Assembly: GCF_042429435.1 (NCBI RefSeq)
Contig: NZ_JBHMAF010000120.1
Reading direction: 5' to 3' (one strand)
DNA from: Ectobacillus funiculus
GTDB lineage: Bacteria > Bacillota > Bacilli > Bacillales > Bacillaceae_G
Length of the DNA stretch: 64,000 bases
In this document: positions 43,062-53,129 of the stretch, piece after piece
How the letters are laid out: each line of letters opens with the position of its first letter
Position numbering within the stretch: the first letter of the stretch is position 1
The notes under the pieces: generated by a model
The model's database searches: none
What the model was told of the DNA's origin: nothing
Seen by the model: the letters and a program-made list of their open reading frames with translations, nothing else
Made by a program: the position numbers and the translations under genes

Positions 43062-43144
43062 GAGCTTTTTCATACGGATACACATCCTTTTTAGATTGAT
43101 AACATCAGTATGTCCAAGCTTCCTAAATTTTTTGCACCAGAACC
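43062..43144 (-). mobile_element. IS6-type terminal relic
   Basis: The terminus TTTTTTGCACCAGAACC (43128-43144) and the leader up to an ATGAAAAAG (start at 43073) match the IS6 relic at 16.4-16.55 kb. The transposase frame ends after a few codons. Confidence 0.6.
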
Positions 43145-43297
43145 AAAATTTTTTTATTTTATGTAGCAAATACAAAAGAAATTGAAACTTTGTATTCCCT
43201 TACATTCATTATTACTATAGTATTAGTTTTAGAAATAATTTGTTTATTTACAAAAACAATATAAATACATCTTATGGATAAGGGAGTAGGTGCTTCA

Positions 43298-44164
43298 ATG
43301 GATGAGAAGGATTGGGTCATTCTCCAAACCATCTTTGAAGAGAGAAATATTTCAAAAGCTTCAGAAAAACTTTATATTTCTCAACCAGCATTGACCTATC
43401 GGTTACAAAATTTAGAAAAGGAATTCGGAACGATTATTGTAACCAGAGGAAAAAGAGGAGTAGAATTTACTTCACAAGGTGAATATATAGTCCAATATGC
43501 AAGAAGTATGATCTTGCAACTTCGAAATATAAAAGAAATCGTACAGAACATGGACAAGGAAATTAGAGGCGTATTAAGAATTGGGGTTTCGGGAATTTTT
43601 GCGAGATTCGAACTGCCTGAGATCATAAGGGAATTCATTAGACAATATCCCAATGTTGAGGTAAATGTCAAAACTGGTTGGAGTGCTGAGATTATCCACT
43701 TACTTCAAAAAGAAGAGGTCCACCTTGGCATTGTTCGAGGAAATTACATCTGGCCAGAAGAAAAATATTTATTTCGCGAAGAACCTATGGTAATAGCATC
43801 TAAAACACCAATTAAAAACTTAAATGAGTTACCTAGTCTGCCGAGAATTAATTATGAAACAGATCAAACCCAGAAAACATTAATCGATAATTGGTGGCAG
43901 GAAACATTTGACCGGCCTCCAACCATAAGAATGGATGTTAACCGAATCGATACTTGCAAAGAAATGGTTCTCATGGGCCTAGGATATGCAATTTTCCCAT
44001 CCATTTGCTTAAAAAAAGAAGACGATATCGACAAAATTAAATTAATCAACAGCAATGACGAGCCTTTGACAAGAAGCACATGGCTGCTTTACCGGGAAAG
44101 GTCACTTTCACTGTCAGCTGTTAACGCGTTTGCCAAATTTTTAAAACAATTTCAAAAAGCTTAA
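43298..44164 (+). CDS. LysR-family transcriptional regulator
   Basis: About 288 residues. The N-terminal helix-turn-helix is ILQTIFEERNISKASEKLYI then SQPALTYRLQNLEKEFG, and a periplasmic-binding-like effector domain follows (GVLRIGVSGIFARFELPEII onward, with FPSICL near the end). I prefer the ATG at 43298 over one 8 codons earlier because AAGGGAG falls between them. It is not adjacent to an obvious target: an IS relic lies upstream and a truncated gerB downstream. CitR- and CcpC-like members of this family sense citrate, so a link to the cit locus is possible but unproven. Confidence 0.88.
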   Translation: MDEKDWVILQTIFEERNISKASEKLYISQPALTYRLQNLEKEFGTIIVTRGKRGVEFTSQGEYIVQYARSMILQLRNIKEIVQNMDKEIRGVLRIGVSGIFARFELPEIIREFIRQYPNVEVNVKTGWSAEIIHLLQKEEVHLGIVRGNYIWPEEKYLFREEPMVIASKTPIKNLNELPSLPRINYETDQTQKTLIDNWWQETFDRPPTIRMDVNRIDTCKEMVLMGLGYAIFPSICLKKEDDIDKIKLINSNDEPLTRSTWLLYRERSLSLSAVNAFAKFLKQFQKA

Positions 44165-44430
44165 GAAAAAAGAAGAGGTAGGCGTCAAACTAGGTGGAGA
44201 CAGTTTGACACTTACTTTTAAAAAGCGTTTCAAATAATCACCCCTTTTAATAATTTTATTATGATAAAAGGGAATAATTACTTATAACCAATCAATGAAA
44301 AAGGACTACCGCAAACAGACTATTATATGAAATTAAAACACCCAATTAGTTAAAAAAGGATTGATTTAAAGGTCAAATTTTTGATACAAAAGTAGACCAA
44401 ATCATTAGCTTCCTATACAAATGGAAGACT

Positions 44431-45387
44431 TTATTGTTTATATTGTTTTAAACTCTTTCGAATATAAGCAAGCATTAATAATAACAAAGGTAAGCCCAGT
44501 CTAGCAACATAATTAAAAAGAAGGTTGCTAGTATTTAAAGATTGAGATATGTGTACCATGGTCGGACCTAACCAAAAACTAAATGATACAAATAGAATAT
44601 TAAGAGGAAATACAATGGGACGATAATCCGAAAGTTCCAGCCATCGGATTGTTCCAAGAACAAAGATATAATAATAAAACGATATTTTGATAAACGCACC
44701 TGCAACCCAAATCGCCATAATTATGGCTTCCAAGTGTTCTAGAAAATCACCCACTTCTATGTACTGGGCCGCACTCATAACAGGATAAGTTTGGCTATCA
44801 GTGATCTCGCCCAATATAAAAAGAGTTGTTAAATCTATTGCTGTAAAAGTAAGCATAATTGCAATCACAGAAATGAATCCCAATTTCACTGTATTTTTTT
44901 GATCGGATATCATAGGAAGAAGAAAAGTTAATAATGAAAAATGAAGAAACCAGTCAAAATGAATCGATCCTTTAATAATTGGAGTAATTCCATTTTCCAT
45001 CATTGGGAACATAGAGTTGATTTCCATATCAGGTATAAGCAGAACGATCATAACGATCCATCCTACAACTATAAGCGGTACAAATATTTGTGCTGCCCTG
45101 GCAATAACTTCTATGCCTAGCCGAACAGCAATAGCGGAAACAAATATCATACTTCCTATAATCATCACTCTCGGGGTATGTAATAGAGAAACTCCAGCAA
45201 TAAATTCACCATACTGTCGGGAAATCAAACCAATAGATTTTATTAAATAAAACAAATAAATCAAACTTATGATCTTACCTATAAAACGTCCTAAAATTTG
45301 ATCACTATACTGGATTAATGTTTTATTTGGATAGAGTTGATGTAATTGATCAAAGCTATACATGACAGAGGTGACATATAATTTCAA
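44431..45387 (-). pseudogene. 5'-truncated GerAB-family receptor subunit
   Basis: 318 residues from the second membrane segment on: QLYPNKTLIQYSDQILGRFI, MEINSMFPMMENGITPI and the C-terminal LGLPLLLLMLAYIRKS. About 45-50 N-terminal residues found in intact GerAB proteins are missing, there is no ribosome site at the first ATG, and no gerA or gerC is adjacent. It is most likely a remnant of a third receptor locus. Confidence 0.65.
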
Positions 45388-45969
45388 ATAAATTACGTCA
45401 AATAAAAAAGAAAGTTACACTAGTAGGTAGTTAGTTTGTAAGTTCTGAGATAATTCATAATCAAAAATAAAACTTCCTAATCTATTATATGGATTGCCCC
45501 ATTAGGAAGAAGAACATTGTATGTTTCGGAAAGCAATTGATTTTGCCACTCTATACGCAAAAGTTATGTAACATGTGAATTTTTACTAATTTGGTGCTGT
45601 TCCGAATGTCTTTCGTTTACTTACCCAATCTGCAAAGAGATAAATAATTATCCTGCTGCCAGTTATTAATTGAATAAGGAAAAGGCGATACCCTTTTTAA
45701 AGTATCGCCTCTGTTGGCGCAACAAAACAGAATTAAATAACTTTTATTTTTATTCCTTCGATAATCTCCATCTTCCATATAAATAGATGGATACATAATT
45801 CCAAGTAGGCACTGCTTGCACCCCGGAATGGGGTCTTTTTTCCGTGGGAGTGTTGGGGGGATAACATCATTCCAGTTAAAGTTTAATAAACATTAACATT
45901 TATCAATGCCTTCCTTCAATGAAAGCTTTTAAAAGTGAGCAAAAGTAACGAGATTAATAGGATCAAACT
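45388..45969. other. Intergenic region with orphan hairpin
   Basis: AGGCGATAC (45683-45691) pairs with GTATCGCCT (45702-45710), a terminator-like stem without an adjacent gene end. No gene was seen in the stretch. Confidence 0.4.
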
Positions 45970-46131
45970 TTAAATAGCTACTAAGGATGAATATTGATCA
46001 CTATAATCTACGATCTCAGTAAGAATTTTATATCCTTGAATATACTGGAGAGCTTCTCTTGCTTCTTTTTTCGTGTTAAATTCATACATTTTAATACATT
46101 CTTTATTTGAAAAGACTGTGATAACCCACAT
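45970..46131 (-). CDS. Small conserved-type protein, 53 residues
   Basis: The ATG at 46131 has GGAGGAA 8 bases upstream. The protein opens MWVITVFSNKECIKMYEF, followed by a KKEAREALQYIQGYKILTEI helix. The pattern (beta strand, then a lysine/glutamate-rich helix, then IQG-KILTE) recalls small uncharacterised Bacillus proteins. No function can be given. It stands alone between the decayed gerB and the aconitate/citrate locus. Confidence 0.6.
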   Translation of the reverse strand: MWVITVFSNKECIKMYEFNTKKEAREALQYIQGYKILTEIVDYSDQYSSLVAI

Positions 46132-46314
46132 TTGAAAATTCCTCCATGTTCAACTATTTATTTTAGACTTTAATTATTAGCAATAGGATTCCTATAACAT
46201 AACAGATTGCCGTAGTGGGCAACTCCCCTTGCGTTATTGAGCAATCTATATGTTGAGCCCTTACCAATTATAGTAAAGGCCCCTTAAGACTTTTCATTTG
46301 CAAAACATTAGAAA

Positions 46315-47694
46315 TTAAATTATAAACAATTTATGAAGGATCATTAATAATAACACCTTGTATATCAATGCAAACGGATAAACTGCCCCATATCCCATAG
46401 CTGGTTCGTTACCGCCTGTTGCATCAATAGCAGCTCCTAATCCTGGTGTTGATGTCATACCGCCGCATATGGCGCCAGATAGTACCATCCAATTAAGTTT
46501 AAAGACATACCTTCCAACTAAGAATCCCGCTAATATTGCAGCTACAACAACAGATAGCCCCATCATCGCAATAACCACTCCTGAGCCTCCAAAAACGCTT
46601 ACAGCATTATAACCATACTGCAAACCAACAACTACTAAAAAGAGTCCTAATCCAAACTGCCTTAACACACTTAATACTTTGCTATTCATTCTAAAGTGAA
46701 AAGGACCGATTTTTCCAAAATGACTGCATGTAAGCGCTGCCACCAATGCTCCACCAGAAGTTCCTAAACTAAATTCTCCTGTTCCCAGGGAAAAATTGAA
46801 CTTACCCAAGAAATATCCAAGGAAACAAACTAATGAAAAAGTAAGAAGATTAAAATCGCTCTCTTTCGTTCCTTTTTCACCTGCTTCTTCAGTGGTTGCA
46901 GCCACTTCAAGCATACTTCCCAAGAATACTTCTCGTTCTTTTTCTACATCTATTCTAAAAATCTTTGGTAAGAAAACGACGGAAAGTATAATAGTTAATA
47001 ATCCAAACGGAAAGGCTAAAGTATGACCCAAACTTACATCACTTTGAGCATTCTTAATGAATGTTTGTATTTGATCATTATTTAAACTAGGAGTATTTTG
47101 TGGTGTCAGTTTACCTGACTTATCAATCATTTTTAATACTTTACTTTTATCTTCAACTGATAATTTCGCATATCTTTTTTCGACTGAATCAGATTGATCT
47201 TTTACTGTTTCAAGTGAAGCTGCTAATCCTGGGGAACTTGTAAGAGCTCCTGTATATATACCTGATACTTGGTATGCAGAATAATTCTTCGCCGTTTTTA
47301 CATATCCAAAGGTTACAGCAACCCCGACAAATGTAATGACAAAACCTATGATTAGGAACTTAATACCATATTTTTTTAATGCCGGCCCAATATCTTTTCC
47401 TGTTAAAAGACCAACAGCAGTAATAAATACAACAAGGAAAAATTCAAAGAAGTCTTTCGATATAACACCTTTTGTTGCGACTTCATGCGCTACTGCATAC
47501 AACGCAGATCCTTGTCCAACACTTTTGGAATAGGCAATTGCAGCCCAGCCTAAAAGAAGGCCTGAAAATAAGGTTCCCGATAGTCCAAAAGAAAATTTCC
47601 CAATTCTTATCTTTCCAAAAGCTAACCCTAAAAATGCTGCAGCAAATAATAATACAAATTGATTCAATGCAAAAGCGCCAATACTAAAATGCAT
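46315..47694 (-). CDS. AspT/YidE-type carrier (aspartate-alanine exchanger family)
   Basis: 459 residues with two hydrophobic halves separated by a hydrophilic loop (about 165-235). Each half carries the family signature: ALTSSPGLAAS in the first and GMTSTPGLGAA in the second. The AAE family exchanges or transports di- and tricarboxylates and amino acids. It is the last gene of the prpF unit (45 bases after prpF), so uptake of aconitate/citrate or exchange with a product such as succinate or acetate is inferred. It lacks TrkA-C domains in the loop, unlike YidE. Confidence 0.75.
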   Translation of the reverse strand: MHFSIGAFALNQFVLLFAAAFLGLAFGKIRIGKFSFGLSGTLFSGLLLGWAAIAYSKSVGQGSALYAVAHEVATKGVISKDFFEFFLVVFITAVGLLTGKDIGPALKKYGIKFLIIGFVITFVGVAVTFGYVKTAKNYSAYQVSGIYTGALTSSPGLAASLETVKDQSDSVEKRYAKLSVEDKSKVLKMIDKSGKLTPQNTPSLNNDQIQTFIKNAQSDVSLGHTLAFPFGLLTIILSVVFLPKIFRIDVEKEREVFLGSMLEVAATTEEAGEKGTKESDFNLLTFSLVCFLGYFLGKFNFSLGTGEFSLGTSGGALVAALTCSHFGKIGPFHFRMNSKVLSVLRQFGLGLFLVVVGLQYGYNAVSVFGGSGVVIAMMGLSVVVAAILAGFLVGRYVFKLNWMVLSGAICGGMTSTPGLGAAIDATGGNEPAMGYGAVYPFALIYKVLLLMILHKLFII

Positions 47695-47739
47695 AACAGG
47701 TTTCCACCTTTCATCACTTCTCTAGTTTATACTGAATGC

Positions 47740-48840
47740 CTATCTTGTATATACGTATCCGTCCATAATTCTTCGAGCAGTTCGAATAATCTTTACACAT
47801 TGAATTTTTCCTGAAGCTCCTCTAGCGAACGTTTTCATAACACCACCTGGATGTCCAATTCTAATTTCATCACTACTGTTCTTCACTATTTGGTTAACAA
47901 TGGTTCCTTCTATGCTTGCAGCAGCCGTTATACAAACAGCACCTGTTATTGCTAGAGCTTTATGGGGCTTTTGCATTGACATCATTCTAACAACTAAATC
48001 CATATCCTCTTTCTTTCTTTTATTGCCACTTAAATCGTCATACTCAGCAGGAGTGGATACAATAGTAGATTTAGGTACAGCTGGTGACTTTTTTGTTGCT
48101 TCTTCTTTTGATGAAAACCCACAAATTTCAGCTGCTATAGATCGTATTTCCTCTATTAAACTTAACTTTTCCTCTGTAAACTCATCTGGCAGTTCGGTAC
48201 CTTTTAAACCAATATCTTTTGCATTGATAAATACTAATGGATTAGCAGCATCAACTATAGAAATATTTATTTTTCCTATTGAAGTTTCGATACAATCTAA
48301 AACATTTCCTGTAGGCAGAAGTTTTCCAGTAACTGCACCATCTGAGTTGTAAAAAGAAAGATAAATTGGTGATCCCGGGCCAGGTACTCCAGGTATATAG
48401 GTATCTCCTTGTACTTTAGCTTGTCCGTTTTCAATTTCAACCTCTGAAATTATTAACTTATTAGTATTCGTGTTTAAAATTCTAACTTCCGTTTTAGGGT
48501 ATGTTATTTCTACAAGCCCTTCATTAACGGCAAATGGCCCAACTGCTGAAGAAATATTCCCACAATTCCCTTTAAAATCAACAAGTTTGTCTGTTAAACT
48601 AACCTGGGCAAATGTATATTCGATATCATAATCTGCTTTATCAGATTTTTTTATAATTGCCACTTTACTGGTCAACGAGTTTGCTCCACCTAATCCATCG
48701 ATTTGCCTAGCGTCAGGACTTCCCATAACATCCAAAAGGAAATCACTCCACTTGTTTTTATCTGCTGGTATATCCTCATATTTAAAAAATACGCCTTTAC
48801 TTGTTCCCCCTCGCATAATCGTGCATGGTACCTTATTCAT
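47740..48840 (-). CDS. prpF: PrpF-type aconitate isomerase
   Basis: 366 residues of the diaminopimelate-epimerase-like PrpF family: the start VPCTIMRGGTSKGVFF, DGLGGANSLTSKVAII, CGNISSAVGPFAV and the ending IGHPGGVMKTFARG. PrpF moves the double bond of 2-methylaconitate and can isomerise trans-aconitate to cis-aconitate in vitro. No methylcitrate genes (prpB, prpC, acnD) are here; aconitase and citrate lyase are. I therefore infer trans-aconitate as substrate. A triple GTATAC operator lies 125-158 bases upstream. Confidence 0.85.
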   Translation of the reverse strand: MNKVPCTIMRGGTSKGVFFKYEDIPADKNKWSDFLLDVMGSPDARQIDGLGGANSLTSKVAIIKKSDKADYDIEYTFAQVSLTDKLVDFKGNCGNISSAVGPFAVNEGLVEITYPKTEVRILNTNTNKLIISEVEIENGQAKVQGDTYIPGVPGPGSPIYLSFYNSDGAVTGKLLPTGNVLDCIETSIGKINISIVDAANPLVFINAKDIGLKGTELPDEFTEEKLSLIEEIRSIAAEICGFSSKEEATKKSPAVPKSTIVSTPAEYDDLSGNKRKKEDMDLVVRMMSMQKPHKALAITGAVCITAAASIEGTIVNQIVKNSSDEIRIGHPGGVMKTFARGASGKIQCVKIIRTARRIMDGYVYTR

Positions 48841-48964
48841 ATCTATATCCTCCTTTAAACGTTAACTGCCTAGTCTTTTGCTGATATTAGAAAATATAAT
48901 GTTGGACTAAATTATTGGCGCCCAGCCTTAATTTCCCCACATTGTTATACACAGAGTGGGATGT

Positions 48965-48998
48965 TTTACTGTATACAGGTATACCTGTATACAGTAAA
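48965..48998. promoter_or_regulatory. 34-bp perfect palindrome, triple GTATAC operator before prpF
   Basis: The whole of 48965-48998 is a perfect palindrome. It contains GTATAC at 48971-48976, 48979-48984 and 48987-48992 with an 8-bp period. The same unit occurs before the aconitase and malic-enzyme genes. It is the likely site of the GntR protein encoded at 57.3 kb. Confidence 0.7.
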
Positions 48999-49026
48999 TT
49001 TGTGTTTTAAGGGATTTTAATAGCGT

Positions 49027-50964
49027 TTATAGTAACTTCTTAATATAATTCAATTGACCACCACTTGTGATTACTTCTTTTTGTCTGTCAGAAAGAGTTG
49101 CATAAGCATTTATTTCAAATCCTTGAGTTTCATTTACAATGACAAACTCACCATTGTTAACTTGTTTCTGAACATTTTTGATTACTAAAATATCACCTTG
49201 ATTGATTCTTTCGTAATCATTTTTATCTTTAAATCTTAAAGGTAAAATACCATAGTTAATTAAGTTATCATGATGGATTCTTGCAAAGGACTTAGCCAGT
49301 ACTGCCTTAACACCTAAATACATTGGAGCAAGTGCTGCGTGTTCCCTGCTGGATCCTTGGCCATAGTTTTCCGCTGCTACAACAATTCCGCCATTGTTCT
49401 CTTTTGCTCTTTTAGGGAATGTAGGGTCTATTCCATTAAATACATATTGTGATATAGCTGGAACATTTGACCTAAGAGGAAGAATCTTAGCACCTGCAGG
49501 CATGATATCATCAGTTGTAATATCGTCTCCTACCTTTATAAGGACTGCAGTATTAATTTCCTCTTCCAAGGCTTCTCTTAATGGCAGTGGCTGAATGTTG
49601 GGTCCCCTCTTAATAACAACATCCTCGGTGTTTTCTTTAGGTGCGACGATCATTCTGTCATCAAGAATACGCTCTTCCGGTTCTTTTATTACCTGTATGG
49701 CGTCTAAGTCTATATCTTCTATATCCCTGGGATCAGTTATTACCCCGGTTATAGCACTGGCAGCAGCTACTTCCGGGCTTGCTAAATAAACCTTTGCATC
49801 CTTAGTACCACTTCTGCCAATAAAGTTTCTATTGTTTGTTCTTAAGGAAACTCCTTCTGATTGGGGTGCCTGTCCAATTCCAACACAAGGGCCACATGCA
49901 CTTTCCAGAATTCTGGCTCCGGCTGAAATCAGCTTTAGAAGAATTCCATCTCTGGCAATCATTTCAAAGACTTGCTTTGATCCAGGTGATATAGAAAGAC
50001 TTACATCCTTATGAACACTCTTTCCATCTAAAATAGCTGCGGCTTTCGCTAAATCTAAATAAGATGCATTTGTACAGCTTCCGATAAAAACCTGACTTAC
50101 CTTAATATCATTAACTTCCTTTACTGGAACTACCTTATCCGGCATATGCGGCTTTGCAACTAAAGGCCCTAGTTCATCAAGGTTAATTTCGATTAACTCA
50201 TCATACTCGGCATCTTCATCTGCTTTAAGTTCTTTCCAATCCTTTTCTCTTCCCTGTGCTTTCATAAATTCGTAGGTAATATCATCGCTAGGGAAAATAG
50301 ATGTAGTAACTCCCAGTTCTGCCCCCATATTCGTAATCGTACATCTTTCAGGTATACTTAATGTTTCTACTCCTGGGCCAGTATATTCTATTATTTTTCC
50401 CACACCATTTTTAACAGTCATTCTTTTCAAAAGTTCTAAAATAATATCCTTTGCCGCAACTCCTGGATATAACTTTCCGGTTAGCTTGACGTTTATTACT
50501 TTAGGCATAACTAGTGGAAAAGGTTGTCCAGCCATAGCCATAGCGACGCTCATTCCACCAGCTCCAATCGCAATCATACCTAATGCACTGGATGTAGGAG
50601 TATGACTATCGGAGCCTAATAAAGTTTTTCCCGGCACAGCAAATCTTTCTGAGTGTACTTGATGGCAAATCCCGTTTCCTGGTCTTGAATAATAAATTCC
50701 ATATTTTTCAGAAATTGTCTGGAGAAAGGCATGGTCATCTGCGTTTTCAAAGCCTGCTTGTAAGGTATTGTGATCGACATAACTTACTGAAACTTCAGTT
50801 CTTACTTTTGGTAAACCTAATGCTTCAAAAGATAAATAAGCCATTGTGCCAGTAGCATCTTGCGTTAAAGTTTGGTCAATTTTAATAGATATCTCTTCAC
50901 CAGCAACCATTTTTCCTTCTATCAGGTGTGATTGTAAAACTTTTCTGGTTATATTTTGCTTCAT
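49027..50964 (-). CDS. Aconitate hydratase (short, clostridial type)
   Basis: 645 residues, the compact aconitase found in clostridia rather than the 900-residue bacterial AcnA. Iron-sulfur ligands are in VFIGSCTNASYLDLAKAA and ESACGPCVGIG. Other marks are LLGSDSHTPTSSALGMIAIG in the N-terminal domain and the swivel-domain NYGQGSSREHAALAP. It interconverts cis-aconitate, citrate and isocitrate. It is encoded right after citX and before prpF, with its own triple GTATAC site upstream. A role in feeding citrate lyase rather than the TCA cycle is inferred from context. Confidence 0.9.
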   Translation of the reverse strand: MKQNITRKVLQSHLIEGKMVAGEEISIKIDQTLTQDATGTMAYLSFEALGLPKVRTEVSVSYVDHNTLQAGFENADDHAFLQTISEKYGIYYSRPGNGICHQVHSERFAVPGKTLLGSDSHTPTSSALGMIAIGAGGMSVAMAMAGQPFPLVMPKVINVKLTGKLYPGVAAKDIILELLKRMTVKNGVGKIIEYTGPGVETLSIPERCTITNMGAELGVTTSIFPSDDITYEFMKAQGREKDWKELKADEDAEYDELIEINLDELGPLVAKPHMPDKVVPVKEVNDIKVSQVFIGSCTNASYLDLAKAAAILDGKSVHKDVSLSISPGSKQVFEMIARDGILLKLISAGARILESACGPCVGIGQAPQSEGVSLRTNNRNFIGRSGTKDAKVYLASPEVAAASAITGVITDPRDIEDIDLDAIQVIKEPEERILDDRMIVAPKENTEDVVIKRGPNIQPLPLREALEEEINTAVLIKVGDDITTDDIMPAGAKILPLRSNVPAISQYVFNGIDPTFPKRAKENNGGIVVAAENYGQGSSREHAALAPMYLGVKAVLAKSFARIHHDNLINYGILPLRFKDKNDYERINQGDILVIKNVQKQVNNGEFVIVNETQGFEINAYATLSDRQKEVITSGGQLNYIKKLL

Positions 50965-51005
50965 TGTCTTTACCCTCCATCCATATGTTAAATCAAAAGC
51001 ATTTT

Positions 51006-51027
51006 GTATACATGTATACCTGTATAC
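51006..51027. promoter_or_regulatory. Triple GTATAC operator before aconitase
   Basis: GTATAC at 51006-51011, 51014-51019 and 51022-51027 has the same 8-bp period as the prpF operator. It lies 42 bases before the aconitase start and directly after citX. Confidence 0.65.
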
Positions 51028-51056
51028 ATTTAATTTGGTTAAAAATTACTTTATAA

Positions 51057-51572
51057 CTAATTTTTATACTTAATTAATCCATATAATTTTTCTAACAACT
51101 CTTCAGTAGAATGCTTTCTGCTTCTTCCACAAACTTTTGCGGAATCATTGCATACTAGGCACATTCTTTCATTTAAACCTAATTGACTTCTGCTGATTTG
51201 TTCCATCTTATTCGTAAATACATCAAAGTCAAATAGTCGTCCTACTTTATTTTTTTCCTCTATAAATACAGCAATTTTTTTTACATCCAAAGGATCAGCA
51301 TCTATAACCATGAAGGCTTCTGCCCCAGCAGCAGTATTTCTTGTGATTTTATAAAGAATCTTTTTATGTTGATTTCGCAGTTCTTCTTCTAATAAACAAA
51401 TACCTTCTTCATGAACCTTTGTGAAAATGGGACTGTTCTTCTCCGGACCCGGTATGTTTAACGTAAAGGAAACTAAAGTAGTTTTATACCTATCTATTAA
51501 TTCTTTTTGTGTGTTTGCCCGTGTTTCTCTAGCATTTAGTATTTCATTAAGGATAACACTTTCATTTTTCAT
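51057..51572 (-). CDS. citX: Citrate lyase holo-ACP synthase CitX
   Basis: 171 residues: ETRANTQKELIDRY at the start, the NIPGPEKNSPIF strand, VGRLFDFDVF and the cysteine-rich end CLVCNDSAKVCGRSRKHS. CitX transfers the phosphoribosyl-dephospho-CoA group made by CitG to the citrate lyase ACP (CitD). The gene is 15 bases after citF. The length is normal for a stand-alone CitX. Confidence 0.92.
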   Translation of the reverse strand: MKNESVILNEILNARETRANTQKELIDRYKTTLVSFTLNIPGPEKNSPIFTKVHEEGICLLEEELRNQHKKILYKITRNTAAGAEAFMVIDADPLDVKKIAVFIEEKNKVGRLFDFDVFTNKMEQISRSQLGLNERMCLVCNDSAKVCGRSRKHSTEELLEKLYGLIKYKN

Positions 51573-51587
51573 TCAGTTTTATCCTCT

Positions 51588-53129
51588 CTACTTTACTTGT
51601 CTAATAACATCAATAATTGAACCATCTCTATATTCAACAATACCAACAATTTTATCTTCATATTCAATTGGTTTAGGCATACCAGTAATCTTTTCTGCCT
51701 TTTCTTTAAGTTCTTCAATAGTAAAAACAGGCAGTTTTGCATTGGTAAACCTTTCAAGTAAATCTTGTCTTAAAGGATTTACTGCGATCCCTCTATCTGT
51801 AACAACTACATCTATTGTTTCTCCCGGGGTAATTACAGTATTTACCCTTTCTACAATTGTTGGTATTCTTCCTCTAATTAACGGTGCTACAATCATTGCA
51901 AGTTTTGCGCCTGCTGCAGTATCACAATGTCCGCCTGAAGCTCCTCTTATAACTCCATCTGAACCTGTAATAACATTGACATTAAAATTTGTATCTACCT
52001 CTAAGGCACTTAGCAGGACTATATCAAGCTTGTTAACAGCACAACCTTTGTTGTGAGGATTTGCATAGAATGAGGCACTTATATCATAATGATTTGGATT
52101 CTCTCCTATTGATTTTGCTGCTGCTAAATCAAAGCTTTGTGTATCATATAATTTTGAAATCAAGCCTTCTTTTTGCATTTCTACAAATTGCCCGGTAATT
52201 CCACCTAAGGCAAAACTTGCTTTCATGTCTTTTGCAATCATTTTTTCTCTAATAAATCGTGCAACTGCCAGGGATGCTCCACCTGTACCGCATTGTATAG
52301 AAAATCCAGGAACAAAATAACCTGAAGCTTCAATGGCCGACGCAGCATACTTAGCTATAAGTAATTCCCTTGGATTCTTCGTGTATCTTGTAGCACCGGA
52401 TACGATTCCGTTTGGATCTCCAATAGCATCTACTTTTACTATATAATCCACATCAGTTTGCAAAATACTGGCTGGTACATTAGGGTATGGAACCAGATTA
52501 TCCGTTATAAGAACAACCTTATTTGCATATTGAGCATCCACCATGGCATATCCCAGTGAACCACAGAATGACTGTCCATTATGTCCATTAGCATTACCAT
52601 ATTCGTCACAGCATGGTGCTCCTAAAAAGGCAACGTCAATTTGTGAATCACCCGCTTCTATAGATCTTGCTCTGCCGCCATGTGAACGTATGATAATTGG
52701 GGTATCCAATATTCCATTTGATATCGCCTCTGCCAGAGGACCTCTCACCCCGCTGGTAATTATTTTTGTAACCACACCATTCTTTATGTGTTCGATTACC
52801 GGTCGATGTACCTCAGTTAATGAACTCGGTGCCAATGTCAGATTTTTGATTCCCATCTTAAATATGGTATCTAATACCATATTCAAAATGTAATCTCCCT
52901 CTCGAAGATGATGGTGGAATGATATTGTCATACCGTCTTTAAGTCCAGTTTCAATAACAGCCTTTTCAATGCTGTCTAATAGCTTGCTCTCTCCCGGCAG
53001 TGCTTGAGATATTTCACGTCCGAATCTGCGTCCTACAGGCTGAAAACTAAATGGCCCAGCATAAGGTCTTAATTCTCCAATTCCTTCTATATAATATGGT
53101 ACCTCTCTTCCGATTTTATTTTTAAGCAA
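51588..53129 (-). CDS. citF: Citrate lyase alpha subunit (citrate:acetyl-ACP transferase)
   Basis: About 513 residues: GREVPYYIEGIGELRPYAGP near the start, SFHHHLREGDYILNMVLD, GGRARSIEAGDSQIDVAFLG, TVIxPG-type VITPGETIDVVVTDRG and a C-terminal EYRDGSIIDVIRQV. It swaps acetyl-ACP for citryl-ACP. The start is a TTG at 53129 with AAAGGAGGGG 6 bases upstream, inside the end of citE (8-base overlap). All three lyase subunits are present and intact. Confidence 0.92.
   Translation of the reverse strand: MLKNKIGREVPYYIEGIGELRPYAGPFSFQPVGRRFGREISQALPGESKLLDSIEKAVIETGLKDGMTISFHHHLREGDYILNMVLDTIFKMGIKNLTLAPSSLTEVHRPVIEHIKNGVVTKIITSGVRGPLAEAISNGILDTPIIIRSHGGRARSIEAGDSQIDVAFLGAPCCDEYGNANGHNGQSFCGSLGYAMVDAQYANKVVLITDNLVPYPNVPASILQTDVDYIVKVDAIGDPNGIVSGATRYTKNPRELLIAKYAASAIEASGYFVPGFSIQCGTGGASLAVARFIREKMIAKDMKASFALGGITGQFVEMQKEGLISKLYDTQSFDLAAAKSIGENPNHYDISASFYANPHNKGCAVNKLDIVLLSALEVDTNFNVNVITGSDGVIRGASGGHCDTAAGAKLAMIVAPLIRGRIPTIVERVNTVITPGETIDVVVTDRGIAVNPLRQDLLERFTNAKLPVFTIEELKEKAEKITGMPKPIEYEDKIVGIVEYRDGSIIDVIRQVK

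Noticed and set aside
47740..50964. Methylcitrate cycle (prpF plus acnD) interpretation
   Set aside because: No prpB, prpC or prpD is present, and the aconitase is the short clostridial type rather than AcnD-like. Citrate lyase context fits better.
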